Source: Larix kaempferi (taxonomy: Eukaryota > Streptophyta > Pinopsida > Pinales > Pinaceae). Taken from it: DNA of 64,000 nucleotides. The notes under the pieces were generated by a model. That model had not been told where the DNA came from. It did not search any database and saw nothing but the letters and a program-made list of their open reading frames with translations. The stretch covers positions 18,768,001-18,832,000 of the forward strand of contig BSBM01000779.1 of assembly GCA_027924585.1 (NCBI GenBank), read 5' to 3'. Both the position numbers and the translations under genes were made by a program. This document shows positions 36,315 to 47,382 of this stretch, piece after piece (within the stretch, counting starts at the first letter, position 1; the number at the start of each line of letters is the position of its first letter).

Positions 36315-36808
36315 CTACAACGCATCGAAGAGGGGTTCCTCCACATCAACACAGTAGCCCAACAATCGAACCAAATTCCTATGGTTAACCTGAGATAGAA
36401 TCCGAACTTCATTCAGAACCTGCTTGATTCCTTTGATATTACCCACTTTGGCAGTTTTAGCTGTGACAACAGTGTCGTCTTTGAGTATTCCTTTGTAACT
36501 TCTCCAAAGCCCCCGAAGCCGAGGGCTCGGTCCTTTGTAAATCCGTTTGTGGCCCTTTTCATCTCTTTGCCTATGAAGAGTTCGGCGGAACCGCTGTTTG
36601 TTGATAATATGTCTGCCCTCTCCTTCATCAGTCGAGCCTGAGTCTGCATCAAGAGCCGTTTTCTTCTGTACACGATTATGGCAAGGACTGCTACTACAAT
36701 GGCCACACACATTCCTGCAACGAGAACTGCATAGCATTGGGAGGAAGATGGAGACGAAGCAGGAGGAAGCAGGCGTAGGAGTAGGCATTGCATTGAAGAG
36801 GCAGGCAT
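36315..36808 (-). pseudogene. wall-associated receptor kinase-like (WAKL) fragment
   Basis: Minus-strand remnant of a plasma-membrane receptor kinase. In order: a transmembrane helix (VLVAGMCVAIVVAVLAIIVY) with a following RRKR stop-transfer, a juxtamembrane region with KERADILSTNSG and GKEMKRATNGF typical of WAK-like kinases, the Gly-rich loop GFGGFGEV, a frameshift near 36490, then YKGILKDDTVV, TAKTAK (the Lys position kept), LNEVRILSQVNHRNLVRLLG, and a stop after the hinge. The extracellular domain and the catalytic and activation loops are absent. It lies 130 bp from the ARF-like fragment, on the same strand. Confidence 0.88.
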
Positions 36809-36839
36809 AGGAGTAGGCGTTACATTGAAGAGGCAAGCG

Positions 36840-37775
36840 TTACAACTGAAGAGGAGTGCGATGCCAAGTGTTGTTAATTAACCAGCTGCATAGTGTTGTT
36901 ATTTGAAATAACTTTTATTTTTTTTATTCGGTAATAGTGACCGTTCGAATTAAACATGCATCCTACGCACAACATGAGTAACATTTCTCACAATGAACCC
37001 TAAAATTCTTTTATCTATTATAGAACCAGTTCAAATAATATTTATTCTCATCACAATACACCATAAAGACAACACAATTTAAATCTTATTCCAAAAATAA
37101 CAACATATAGGTTGACAGTCATTCTTCACACAAATGCTAGTCCAGTTATGCATATTCACATCACAATTCTCATTTTATATCATTCATTTACTATAGATAC
37201 ATGCTATTAGCCACAATATCTACGGTTTCACTCAAAAATCAGATAAACCACCACAAAACATTCTACGAACTTAGCGCAACTATACAAAGGAGATGCAAAT
37301 AGGTCCACAACAACCACCGCCATTACTCGCCATAAGTAGAATATAGACGCACATAGGCAAAAGACATGGCTCTCTAACACTAGTCATAACTTGACTTAAC
37401 ATGAGTTATACCAACACAAAAAGATATCAAAACAGACATCGAGATAATTGAAAATCCTCATACTAACAAAACAATCTGCTACAAAGGACTGGCCAATACG
37501 CTTACACAATGGAAGACTATAACCTAAAGACATCTCTAGACATCAGTTATGCATCGCTAAAGACACAATCACTATATCTTCAGATCCATGCCATCAACTA
37601 CATGAGAACATTAACATTATTCTGCATCTACGACGCAATCTCTGCCGGCAAATCCATTAAATCTACAAGATACACATGCAACGAATTCTTTTAGAATACA
37701 TTAAAGAACAAAATAGGAAAACATTGAATGAACCACAAAATTATAATTATGTAAGCACAAAATTTTACCACGACT
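36840..37775. other. intergenic
   Basis: No gene recognised. Begins after a duplicated GAGGCA...GCGTTACA segment next to the WAKL fragment. Confidence 0.45.
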
Positions 37776-37979
37776 TCAGGGATCCGGCAGCTTCTTGTTC
37801 AGACCTCCACCAAGACCACCTCCAATGCCACCACCGAGGCCACTACCACCGCAGCCAGGACCTCCCAAGCCACCACCGAGACCACTACCACCACCCAAGC
37901 CACCACCCAGACCACCACCAGTGTATCCATTGGGTGCTTGAAGTAGAGGGAAACCATGCATGAAAATCATGCCAAGCAA
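37776..37979 (-). CDS. glycine-rich protein fragment, hypothetical
   Basis: A 67-codon minus-strand frame: a hydrophobic start (MLGMIFMHGFPLL) followed by about 45 residues of GGGLGG, GSGLGG repeats and the end NKKLPDP. It resembles plant glycine-rich wall proteins, but simple GGN/CCA repeats give such frames by chance too. No promoter or splice evidence. Could be part of a captured exon like its two neighbours. Confidence 0.35.
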   Translation of the reverse strand: MLGMIFMHGFPLLQAPNGYTGGGLGGGLGGGSGLGGGLGGPGCGGSGLGGGIGGGLGGGLNKKLPDP

Positions 37980-38987
37980 ATGAATACCCAGGAAAATGTC
38001 AAAATGCAGAGGAAAAACTAAATGTACCTGTAGCAGTTTTAGTGGTGCCTTTGCGCATAGAACTATAAAAAAAACGAAAGGAAATTGCCATAACCCAGCT
38101 TCAATGCCATCCAGGTGAGATAAGAAAGCGTTGGTCTATATCAAAGCTGAAAGCTGAACCATCCTAGCAGTCCTTTGCAGTCCTCACCGGACAAATTCTA
38201 AATCCCCAAATCCATGCATAACCTCCATCAAGCTAGCTCATACGGGTGTCGATAGAGATCCTTGATGGGCACGCGTTGTAGACATCTGTCATGTGAGGGT
38301 GATGGATTGTTAACGTTCAAGATATGGAGCGTTGGTAGAGGAGCGTTGTGGATAGTGAAGCTGACTCAACACTAAATTCAATAAATTATTTTAAATAACC
38401 TGTCGTTTGGATTTAAACTTGCATCCAAGTTAACACAGTAAATCTGAACTGTTCATTAATGCACCAGACGAAGCATATTCTCCTTTCATTAAAATCTAAC
38501 CATTGATTATTAAAAATGCAATAAATCACCCACCCAGCGCCCCCCCCAAAAGTTAAAAGAATACGCCTATCGGCGTAAATATGAAGGATGACCTGTTCAT
38601 AATCGTAAGTTAAAAACTATGGTATATTATTCGATTTTTTTACTATGTTATGATAAACGTATAAAATGTAGGTAATCATATAATGATATACTAAAACAAT
38701 GAATCTCTTCAATCCCTTGATTGACACGTATATCGTTGAGTTAGTAAGGGTTAAATTAAATTATGATCGATTTTTTTTACCACATTGAAGTATGTGTATT
38801 TTATGCTATGTACACCATTTTAAAGGAACTTACTTATGTCATGGCAATTGATCACCATGTGGTTTCTTAAACCGACTTAGGGAAAAACTTGTAGTGGATC
38901 CTTAAAAAGACAAAGTTTGGTATTAATTATTATAAAGGGAATAAACATAAGAAATCCTTATGTCAATATGGATTGGGAATTTAGACA

Positions 38988-38990
<3 letters not shown>
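37980..38990. other. intergenic
   Basis: No gene seen. A short palindrome-like ACGCCTATCGGCGT lies near 38569, recalling the CGATCGGCGTATA motif of the hairpin at 28056. Confidence 0.4.

Positions 38991-38991
<1 letters not shown>

Positions 38992-39039
<48 letters not shown>
38992..39039. repeat. (TA)n microsatellite
   Basis: About 24 uninterrupted TA units. Confidence 0.97.
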
Positions 39040-39042
<3 letters not shown>

Positions 39043-39519
39043 GAATAGAATAAAATGAAGAATTAAGTCTTCTTTCGCTGTATTGCTCAGATGATTTCTT
39101 TTTGTGTTTTTCCAAGCTTAAAATTGTTAGTACTTAGGAATGATTACAAGATGTAGAGTTACCATTATGCATTAATGTTGGATAAGTCATGTCCATTGAT
39201 GGTATGAAAGAGAAGAAGAGAATCGATTTACATGTATAGGTATATTCTAGATATGCATAAATGTTAAAGTTATCATAAGTTATTGAATATACATCTCATA
39301 GTATGATGTACACATCATAAAATGTTAGGACAAAGTTATGTCTTTGTATTTATGAATTGTATAAATGATTATCAAAGGGTAAAAGATTGAAGTGTTAAGT
39401 TGGTAAGCATGCTAAGTATCTTTTCTATACGCAAGATATGTGCAACATATTAGTTTTCATTAAATAAATTCAAAAAATTTAAAATATCGGATTTTTTACA
39501 TATTTCAGGTAGTTACATG

Positions 39520-39531
39520 TTGTATTAGAGC
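39520..39531 (+). other. primer binding site of the Gypsy chromovirus
   Basis: TTGTATTAGAGC matches the tRNA-iMet-type site at 10 of 12 positions and is followed by TTAGG, as often in plant Gypsy elements. A putative LTR end, GTAGTTACA, stops at 39517, two bases away. Confidence 0.6.
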
Positions 39532-39656
39532 TTAGGTTACGACACTTAACCTTATGGTGTTTGTTCACATTTTGATAAAACTAATGATGTTTTAATGTTG
39601 TTCTTCTTACTTGTATAGAAGAAACTTGTTTTTACTAGTTTAAACTACATGAAGAA

Positions 39657-40740
39657 ATGGCAGGAAGACGATCCCCTACCCCAGCTGTTTGGGTTGAACT
39701 TAATGATGGGGATCAACCAAACAATAACAATGTTAATGATGATATTTTACAAACCGTAAGAAACTTACAAGTTGAATTGATGAACTTTAAAACTGAACAT
39801 GAGAGGGAAATGAGGACTCATGAAGATTTTAATGAGGCCTTACTATTTAAACTAAATAAAGTGTCTAAGGATAAGCGTAAAAAGAAACGCAAAATGAGAG
39901 GACACGTCCTTTGAATATCCTTCTTCTGACAAAATCCCTATAACTATTGAATCAAAAGATTCTAGTAGTGACTCTAAGGGTAGATGAAGAAAGAAGAGAA
40001 AATATAAAGATGAGATAACAAGAGAATTTAAAAATATAAAGCCTCCTACCTTTGACGGTGAAATAAAAAATGGAGAAGAAGCTGAGGCTTGGCTATATGG
40101 GATGAAGAAATACTTTACTATGTATAAATAATCAAATTCTATGAAGGGTAAAATGGCCATATTCAATCTATTTGGGAAGTTTGAGATTTGGTGGTAGGAC
40201 TTAAAAAAGAGTTAAAATAATTATTAATACCTCTCAGAGTATTAATATGAGGGGAAAGCGAAAGAGTTTTATGAGTTAATATTGGGTTCAATGTCAATGT
40301 ATGATTTTTGTATTAAATTCTTATCCTTCTTAAGATATGTGCCTTACCTAAATGAATAAAAACCTAAAATTCAGAGATTCCTAGGTTGCTTACCTAGCTT
40401 TTATAAAGACAGATTAGAGTTTGATAACCCAAAAAATTTATATGAAGCAATGAGGAAGGACAAATTAACTTATGATCAGTCTAAAAGTAAACATGAAAAT
40501 CCTCACAATTTCAAGAAAAAAGAAGGGTATAATTTTAAAATAAGAGAATTCAAACCCTTTAATAAACATAGGGATTTTCAGAGGAATACTTTTAAGGATA
40601 AACAACAACCAATAAGAATTGAGTATAAAGAAAATATTTTTAACAAGAAGAGAGAAGAAGTAAAAAGAGAACCATCATAGTGTTGGGGATGTGGGGAGAG
40701 TCATTTCTATCAGGATTTTCCTCATAAGAAGGATAATCGA
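39657..40740 (+). pseudogene. gag with degraded zinc knuckle
   Basis: Begins MAGRRSPTPAVWVEL with a coiled-coil-like stretch; then, past stops, IKPPTFDGEIKNGEEAEAWL, PKIQRFLGCLPSFYKDRLEF and a Lys-rich tail. The knuckle at about 40681 reads CWGCGESHFYQDF: the fourth zinc ligand is Phe instead of Cys. At least eight in-frame stops and a shift are present. Confidence 0.8.
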
Positions 40741-40799
40741 CGTATTCACACTGTTCGAGAAGCAGCCATAGTTGGAGATGTTTCTCGAAACATACTAAA

Positions 40800-41390
40800 G
40801 ATAAGCACAACTTTGGACAATCATCAAGTGGATTATCAACCTTCCATGATCGAAGTTGATGGTAAGATATTTGGAAAACCTATTTCTATATTAATTGATT
40901 TTGGATCTACTATAAGTTACATAACTCCCAAGCTAGTAGAATTATGTAAAATGAAAAAGTATGTTTTTGAAAATTCATGGTTAGTGCAATTAGCCACATG
41001 AACAAAAAGAAAGGTAACCGACTTTATTTCTAGTTGTGAAATTTATATGCAAGATTTGGTTACAAAAGTAAATTTGAACATTTTTCCATTAGGATCATAT
41101 GATATATTAATTGGCATGGATTGGTTAGAAAAGAATAGAGTAATATTGAATTGCCTTGAGAAACATTTCACTTGTATTGATGAAAAGGGTGAAAATAGAC
41201 TTGTTAAAGGAATTCCTAAAAACGTTATTACTAGGAAAATATCTTCTTTGCAATTGAAAAAATGTGCTAGGAAAGGATGTAGATTGTTTGTTGTGCATAT
41301 CACTGAAAATAATGATGATAAAAAAAAACCTAGATTGGAATATTTTTCTCTTTTAAAGGAATTTAAAGATGTTTTTCCATAGGAGATACC
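40800..41390 (+). pseudogene. protease domain
   Basis: SILIDFGSTISYITPKLVE holds the D-x-G block (DFG in place of the usual DSG), and GSYDILIGMDWLEKN the second conserved block. A TGA after WLVQLAT and a TAG after FKDVFP break the frame. Confidence 0.8.
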
Positions 41391-42170
41391 TGGATTACCT
41401 CCAAGGAGGGATATTGAATTTACCATTGAGTTGGTACCAAGAGTAGTGTCTGTCTCAAAGGATCCTTATAGAATGAATACACCTGAGTTGGTGGAATTAA
41501 AATTACAATTCCAACAATTAATAGATAAAAATATATATAAGACCGAGTGTGTCTCCGTGGGGAGCACCAATTTTTGTTTGTTAAAAAGAAAGATGGCCAA
41601 TTAATACTTTGCACGGATTACAGACAAAAAATTTAAAATGACAATAAAAAATAGATACCCTCTTCCCCGCATAGATGACATGTTTGATCAGGTATGTGGA
41701 GCTGCGGTATTCTCTAAGATTGAATTGAGGTTTGGGTACCACAAGTAAGAATTAAAGATGAGGATGTTCATAAAATAACATTTACAACACGGTACAGACA
41801 TTATGAGTTCTTGGTTGTACCATTTGGCTTGACCAATGCTTCGGCCGTGTTCATGTATTTAGTGAACAATGTTCTCCATAAATACTTAGATACGTTTGTG
41901 ATAGTATTTATTGATAACATATTAAAATAATCTAAGAACAAAGAAGAGCATCGAGAACATTTAAAGTTAGTATTACAAACCGTAAGAGAACATAAAATTT
42001 ATGCAAAGTTTAGTAAATGTAATTTCTTTCAAGATAAAATCCAATACTTAGGTCATGTAATATCTAAGGAAGACATTTATGTAGACCTAGATAAAATCAA
42101 GCCGATCATTGATTGGCTAGTTCCTAAGGATGGAACCGAGATTTGATCCTTTATGGGGACCATGGGTTAC
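41391..42170 (+). pseudogene. reverse transcriptase domain, decayed
   Basis: Frames alternate: RDIEFTIELVPR and YRMNTPELVELK at the start, [13 protein letters not shown], then [11 protein letters not shown] where the catalytic YIDD/FIDD has Asp to Asn. FQDKIQYLGHVIS follows. Many stops and shifts. Confidence 0.8.
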
Positions 42171-42775
42171 TACCATTGGTTCATTGAGGTGTTCTCCAAA
42201 ATTTCTTACCCGATAAATTCACTTCAAAAGAAATGAACTAAATTTATATGGTCTAATAAATGTCAAGAAAGATTTGAAAAGATTAAGCACTTGCTTACCA
42301 CTGCACCTATTGTAATAATAGCGGATCCGTACAAGGACTTCAGTGTATGTATTAATGCCTTCTTAGAGATATTAGGTGGTGTGTTACTGCAAGAAGATTA
42401 TGTAATAAGCTACAAGTCAAGAAAACTTAAAGAACATGAATGAAACTATGCAACGGATGACTTGGAATTAGCTTCTATAATACATGCACTAAGAATGTGG
42501 AGACATTACTTAATAGGGAGAAAATTCACTTTAATGTTTGATAAAATAAGATTAAAATACTTATTTGATCAACAAAGTTTAAATGCTCACCAAGCAAGGT
42601 TGTTAGTCTTCTTGAGCGAGTATGATTTTGAAATTAAACACATTAATGGCAAAGAGAACAAAGTGGTGGATTCCTTGAGTAGTAATGCCATTCCACATTG
42701 TTTAGACACTTTTAACAGTTATAAGACAAATATTGAATATTTGATCAAAGATACAACTAAAAATGATGAATAATA
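42171..42775 (+). pseudogene. RNase H domain
   Basis: YATDDLELASIIHALRMWRHYLIGRKFTL, in short pieces, and QARLLVFLSEYDFEIKHINGKEN show the usual Gypsy RNase H second half. The first Asp region is degraded. Confidence 0.75.
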
Positions 42776-42829
42776 CTTAAAAATTAAAGAAAAATAGGAA
42801 AAAGATGTTAACGGAAGTGAATCCTCAGT

Positions 42830-43770
42830 TTTCTCTATAAGATTAGAGGACTTGTTGGTCTATAAAAATCGATTATATATACCAAATAATGAGTTATTTA
42901 AGTAATTAATATTGAATGAGTTACATAAGAAACCATATTCCAAACATCTGGGATATCAAAAGATGATAACTAAGCTAAGAAAAAACTATTATTGGCCTAA
43001 TTTGAAGAATAATACTGCAAACTACTTAGTTAGATGCATTGAATTTTAACAAGTAAAAACATAACAACATCTTGTTGGGTTACTTCAACCCTATCCTCTT
43101 CCAGAATGGAAATGGGAGATAATAAGCATGGACTTTATAATGGCATCACCTAAAACAAATAAACAACATGACTCAATAATGGTAGTTATTGATAAGTTAA
43201 GTAAAGTTGCACAATTCATACCTCTGAAATCCACCTTTAAAGCAATTAACATAGCTGATTTTTTTATGAAAGAAATTTTCCATTTGCATGGTATTCTGAA
43301 AGTTGTGATTTCTGATAGAGATGCAACTTTTACAAGTAATTTTTGGAAGTCTTTGTTTAAAGGTCTAGATACTCAGCTGAATTTTAGTACTGCTTACCAT
43401 CCTCAAATGGACAGACAAACTAAAAGAACTAGCCAAGTGTTAGAAGATATGTTGCTAATGTATGTAATGGATAAACCAGGTAAATGGGAAGACTATTTGC
43501 ATTTAGTAGAATTTGCTTATAATAACAGATATCGAGGTTCATTAAAAATGAGTCCATTTGAAGTATTGTATGGTAGAAAATGCCACACTCTTAGGTCTTG
43601 GGATAACCCTGTTGATAGGATTTTTCTAGGAACTGACATGTTAAAGGAGACAGAACACATGGTGAAAGAAGTGCAACAAAACTTAAAGGTTTTCCAGGAT
43701 CGACAGAAGAGTTATGCGGATTTAAAAAAACTCCAAGAGAGTTCAACATTGGAGATCATGTGTATCTAAA
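42830..43770 (+). pseudogene. integrase domain
   Basis: The zinc region (H-H near 42920-42950, C near 43035, last Cys replaced) precedes a 213-codon open core: VVIDKLSK (Asp), VISDRDATF (Asp), then QTKRT where the third catalytic residue Glu is Lys. FAYNNRYRGSLKMSPFEVLYGRKC closes the core. The Glu to Lys change alone should kill strand transfer. Confidence 0.85.
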
Positions 43771-44165
43771 GGTAAAACCAAGGAAGATCACCTTGATCTT
43801 GGGAAGGTGCTCCAAGCTAGCTCCCAGGTATTCTAGGCATTTCAAAGTGTTAGCTAAGATAGGGCCAATAGCCTATCAGCTTGCACTTCCCCCTACTATA
43901 AAAGTGCACGATGCATTTCATGTTTCTTTGTTAAAAAAATACCAGCATGATGCTACTCATGTAATTGATTGGAATATGATTCAAGTAGAACCCGAGGGCG
44001 AGTTCCAGACCAAACCTTTTCGCATCCTAGAGAAGAAGGAACGTATGCTATAGAATCGAGCCATCGGTCAAATAAAAGTACAATGGAAGCACTTCGGCCC
44101 TGAAGAGGAAACATGCCAGGAAATGAAGGATAAAATGTGAGAGGCATATCCATCCATGTTCCAGA
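43760..44165 (+). pseudogene. integrase C-terminus with chromodomain
   Basis: LAPRYSRHFKVLAKIGPIAYQLALP and HDAFHVSLLKKY are the GPY/F module. After it FRILEKKERML, a TAG, then GQIKVQWKHFGPEEETCQ fit the chromodomain of plant chromoviruses (Tekay/Galadriel type), which targets insertion to chromatin. Confidence 0.8.
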
Positions 44166-44215
44166 ATGAGCAAGAGATATCAAAATAAAAGAACACTAAT
44201 GACAGTGATAAGAAT

Positions 44216-44229
44216 AAGGGGGGAAGAAA
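44216..44229 (+). other. polypurine tract
   Basis: AAGGGGGGAAGAAA ends directly at the TG that opens the 3' LTR, which ties that LTR to this element. Confidence 0.85.
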
Positions 44230-46898
44230 TGTGATACCCCCAAGACATTATTATTTTATTTCGAGTTTTATATTGGTGAAAAATATTTCAAAAACAATTA
44301 TTTTTGTAAGATTTATTTTAAAAGAAACTCAAAAACATTCACAAGAGGTGTGAGTGACACTTTGCACAACAAAGTATTATTTTATTATAAATAAAAGAAA
44401 AAGAAACTTGGAGAATTCAATTAAATGAGGGGCCACCACAATGGCATAGAGAACATGTGTCAAGCAAGAAAGGGATATTTTTACCAATCAAATCCAACCT
44501 AAAAGCTCAAGTACAAGAAAATATCCTAAATCATAGGGATTGAAGGATTGATTGAGATTTGATTGGGATGGCACAAGACCTGGGAAAAAGCTATATATAT
44601 TGGTGCACTGCGATAGCACGGGACGTTGTGTTGTGCATGGAGAAACTGTGTTGAGTGTTTCTCTCTTTCATAAGTCCACCATTGCTTCTTACAAACTCTG
44701 CGAAAGAGTTCCACGTGGAAGTATTTATTGGCGTTATAGTGCATGGTGGTGATCCAACTCAGGGGTGGAGTTGGGCTAATAGTGGTGTTTCCCTCTCCTA
44801 TGGTTGGGAGGAGATAATTCTCCAAGGATTTTTTCCCTATTATTGGTACATTTCTTATTTTTCAGGTATGTATATATGATAAAATTTAGATTGGAATTTT
44901 ATTATGAAAATGGTGATTATTTTTACAGAAATCGAATGTTGAATGGATAGCATTATTATTACTTTTAAGTTCTGTTAACGATGTTGAGATACATTTTAGT
45001 AAAAGGAGGTTCTGTTCATATTTTATATCAAATAAGAGTGTTAGATCGAATGCTTTTGGAAAGGAAGAACTCTGTTCTCCATTTGTAATTAGTGATTGCA
45101 TAAAATTATATCTATGGAAATGATAAATCATGTTATGTGTCCATAAGTTAGTAAACACATAAACAGAGATAACGAACTCTAATCTCTGTTTATAAATTGT
45201 TGAATGCAAAAAATATTTCTTTTATTTTGAACTATGTGTTTGTCCATCTCTGATAATGGATCGGCCTTTGGGGAAAATTTTTCTCTATGTTTATAAATTG
45301 TAGAATGCACAAAAGATTTCTTTTATTTTGAACTATGTGTTTGTCTATATCTGATAATGGAATGGCCTTGTGGGAAAGAGCTATGTTTATATGGTATGAA
45401 TCCCTTGTGTTTACATTGATTATACTCTGCCTTTAGTATTATAATGGATTAGATCCTCTATAATATTGTTGAACTTTTGCTTATATTAATCAAACTTTGT
45501 ATACAAAAGGGTGCGGATTTCATGTTGCATTATTTTAAAAGATGTTGCATAGTTATAGATCCAACATTGTGGAAACGATTAAATGATGTTCGATATTTTA
45601 AAATGGAAATTAAATATTCGGTGGTAAAACGATGCAATGTCATTGTTTATTTAGATGTTTTCTCATAGACGCCAAGCTAGTTAATCGAAATTTTTTCGTG
45701 AATTAAAACCAGGGTAATTTTTAAGGGCGAAATTTTGCCAATTGGCTATTTTTTGGGCTTTTTTTCAAAAAATAAATTCGCTATTTGGTCATTTTTAGTC
45801 TCTAATATCGCCTATATTTACATAAAATATGTTTTTTTATCATAATATTCACCAAAATTTACACATTTCAGTAGTAAATTGTATGTTTCATATTAAATAT
45901 TAGCCTACCTATCTATATACATGTTTTTCTCAATCCAAAATAATCACCTAGGATACTATACTTAAGTATAATATTAGAATCCTTAAAAAATACCCTGATT
46001 AAAACATGTTATTCATTGAAATAGTAGTATAAAAACTAATGTGAGTTTTGGTATTTATTTTACAATGGATATGAGATTGCGAACTTATGTGTTCTGCCTT
46101 AAGAAATTACTTAGTCTTATTTGGCATCCGGTTATCGTGGAGTATCATATAAACCACTATCCAAATTGCATGATTTCACTCCTGTATTATTTTGATAAGA
46201 ATAAATTAATGATTGTCATCTAACCCACTCCTCTACTATCTAGAGTTAAATTGTTTGAGATACATTTTGATATTTTTTAAACGAGTTTAGAATAGAGTTA
46301 AACTATATAGACATTTATTGATTTAGTGCTTAACGTAGATTCCAGAATACATATAATATCGGCATTTTACAGATTAATGTATGAGCAAAAGTCAACTATA
46401 ATATAATATCGAGCCTTGTATTATGAAATTAGTTACGAGTCATTTGACCACAATGATCATCTTATTTATACTGTGTGCTTTTCACGTAACCTTTAGACAA
46501 GGCTTTCGGGTAAGTGAAGTTCATTAATCAAACTGTGCGTCTACCCTCTCTTTTTTGTTGATATAACTCACTGATTTTTCCTTTAAGTTAGACATTGCCA
46601 GGCTCGACATCCCTCTAGTTCATGTAACTATGGGGACAGTCCTGGTTTACTTCTTTAGAACTTCAGATAAGATGATTGAAGGATACTCAGAGATCTAGAT
46701 CACTAGTAATTCGAGCATGCAATTTGACATTCCATCTAAGATCTAGGTTGTTGACAAAATCAACATTATGATAGTTGACTTTTAGATTTTTCAAGCGACT
46801 GGGTGTTTTAGAATATCCTTGAATATTTTTAGGTACGAAGGTGATTAGTATCAATTGGAAGTAACAGAAGTATGGTAGTTAACATACTGTTTGTTTCA
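44230..46898 (+). repeat. 3' LTR of the chromovirus (copy B), carrying a MITE
   Basis: TGTGATACCCCC...GTTTGTTTCA, matching copy A end to end. It has a TATA-like CTATATATATTGG at about 44590 and a coding-like stretch near 45480-46200 that is also open in copy A. Without the MITE and one 8-bp duplication it is about 2,373 bp. Confidence 0.85.
45710..45997 (+). mobile_element. hAT-type MITE, 288 bp
   Basis: Terminal inverted repeats CAGGGTAATTTTTAAGG and CCTTAAAAAATACCCTG (16 of 17 complementary). A perfect 8-bp target duplication ATTAAAAC flanks it (45702-45709, 45998-46005); copy A keeps the single, empty site near 23089. The 8-bp duplication and CAGGG ends are those of hAT superfamily elements. 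No transposase, so non-autonomous. Confidence 0.93.
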
Positions 46899-47103
46899 TT
46901 TTTTGGAGTGGCTAGTTTCTCTCTTACTGTCATGCTTATGATCCACTACATGATTATGGTTGGAACCTACTATCAAAGTTGCACAGAAGATGGACGGCAT
47001 CATCAAGACTCATTTCGACCTGATCTTAGGAAGCTCAAGTCTAGTGAGCACATCCCACTTCTTCCCAAGGAGAATATTCTTCCAAACATTTGACCAAGTT
47101 ATC
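46899..47103. other. flank of LTR copy B
   Basis: No gene recognised; ends at the second MITE copy. Confidence 0.4.
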
Positions 47104-47382
47104 ACCATGGTATTTTTTAAGGATTATAAAAGTATACTTAATTATAGTATTATACGCGATTATTTTAGATTGAAAAAAACATAAGTATAGATTGGTAGGA
47201 GAATATTAGAGATGAAACATACAATTTACTACTAAAACCTGTAATTTTTGGCGAATATTACGATAAAAAACATATTTTACGTAAATATACGCGATATTAG
47301 AGACTAAAAATGACCAAATAGCGAATTGTTTTTTGAAAAAAGTCCCAAAAAATATCTTGTTGTTTGGTAAATCAACCTATGA
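47104..47382 (-). mobile_element. second copy of the hAT MITE, inverted and diverged
   Basis: Its reverse complement follows 45710-45997 along most of its length (for instance TTCGCTATTTGGTCATTTTTAG). One end reads CATGGTATTTTTTAAGG; the other is more diverged. No clear 8-bp duplication remains. Confidence 0.8.

Larger units (their letters stand above)
39520..46898 (+). mobile_element. Ty3/Gypsy chromovirus, decayed, with 3' LTR
   Basis: PBS, gag, protease, RT, RNase H, integrase, chromodomain-like tail, polypurine tract and a 2.37-kb 3' LTR follow one another on the plus strand. Stops and shifts occur throughout and several catalytic residues are replaced, so it is long dead. The sequence left of the PBS does not match the 3' LTR, so the 5' LTR is missing, replaced or too diverged to see. 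Confidence 0.85.

Noticed and set aside
36598-36810. Plus-strand 70-codon frame
   Set aside because: Antisense of the WAK-like transmembrane and juxtamembrane segment.
38684-38720. TGATATACTAAAACA as the start of the missing 5' LTR
   Set aside because: Resembles the LTR opening for about 15 bp only; the following sequence does not match.
44640-44879. Open frames within LTR copy B (SLFHKST.., VEVFIGVIVHGGD)
   Set aside because: Partly present in copy A too, but they overlap in two frames and match no protein that I know; left as LTR sequence.
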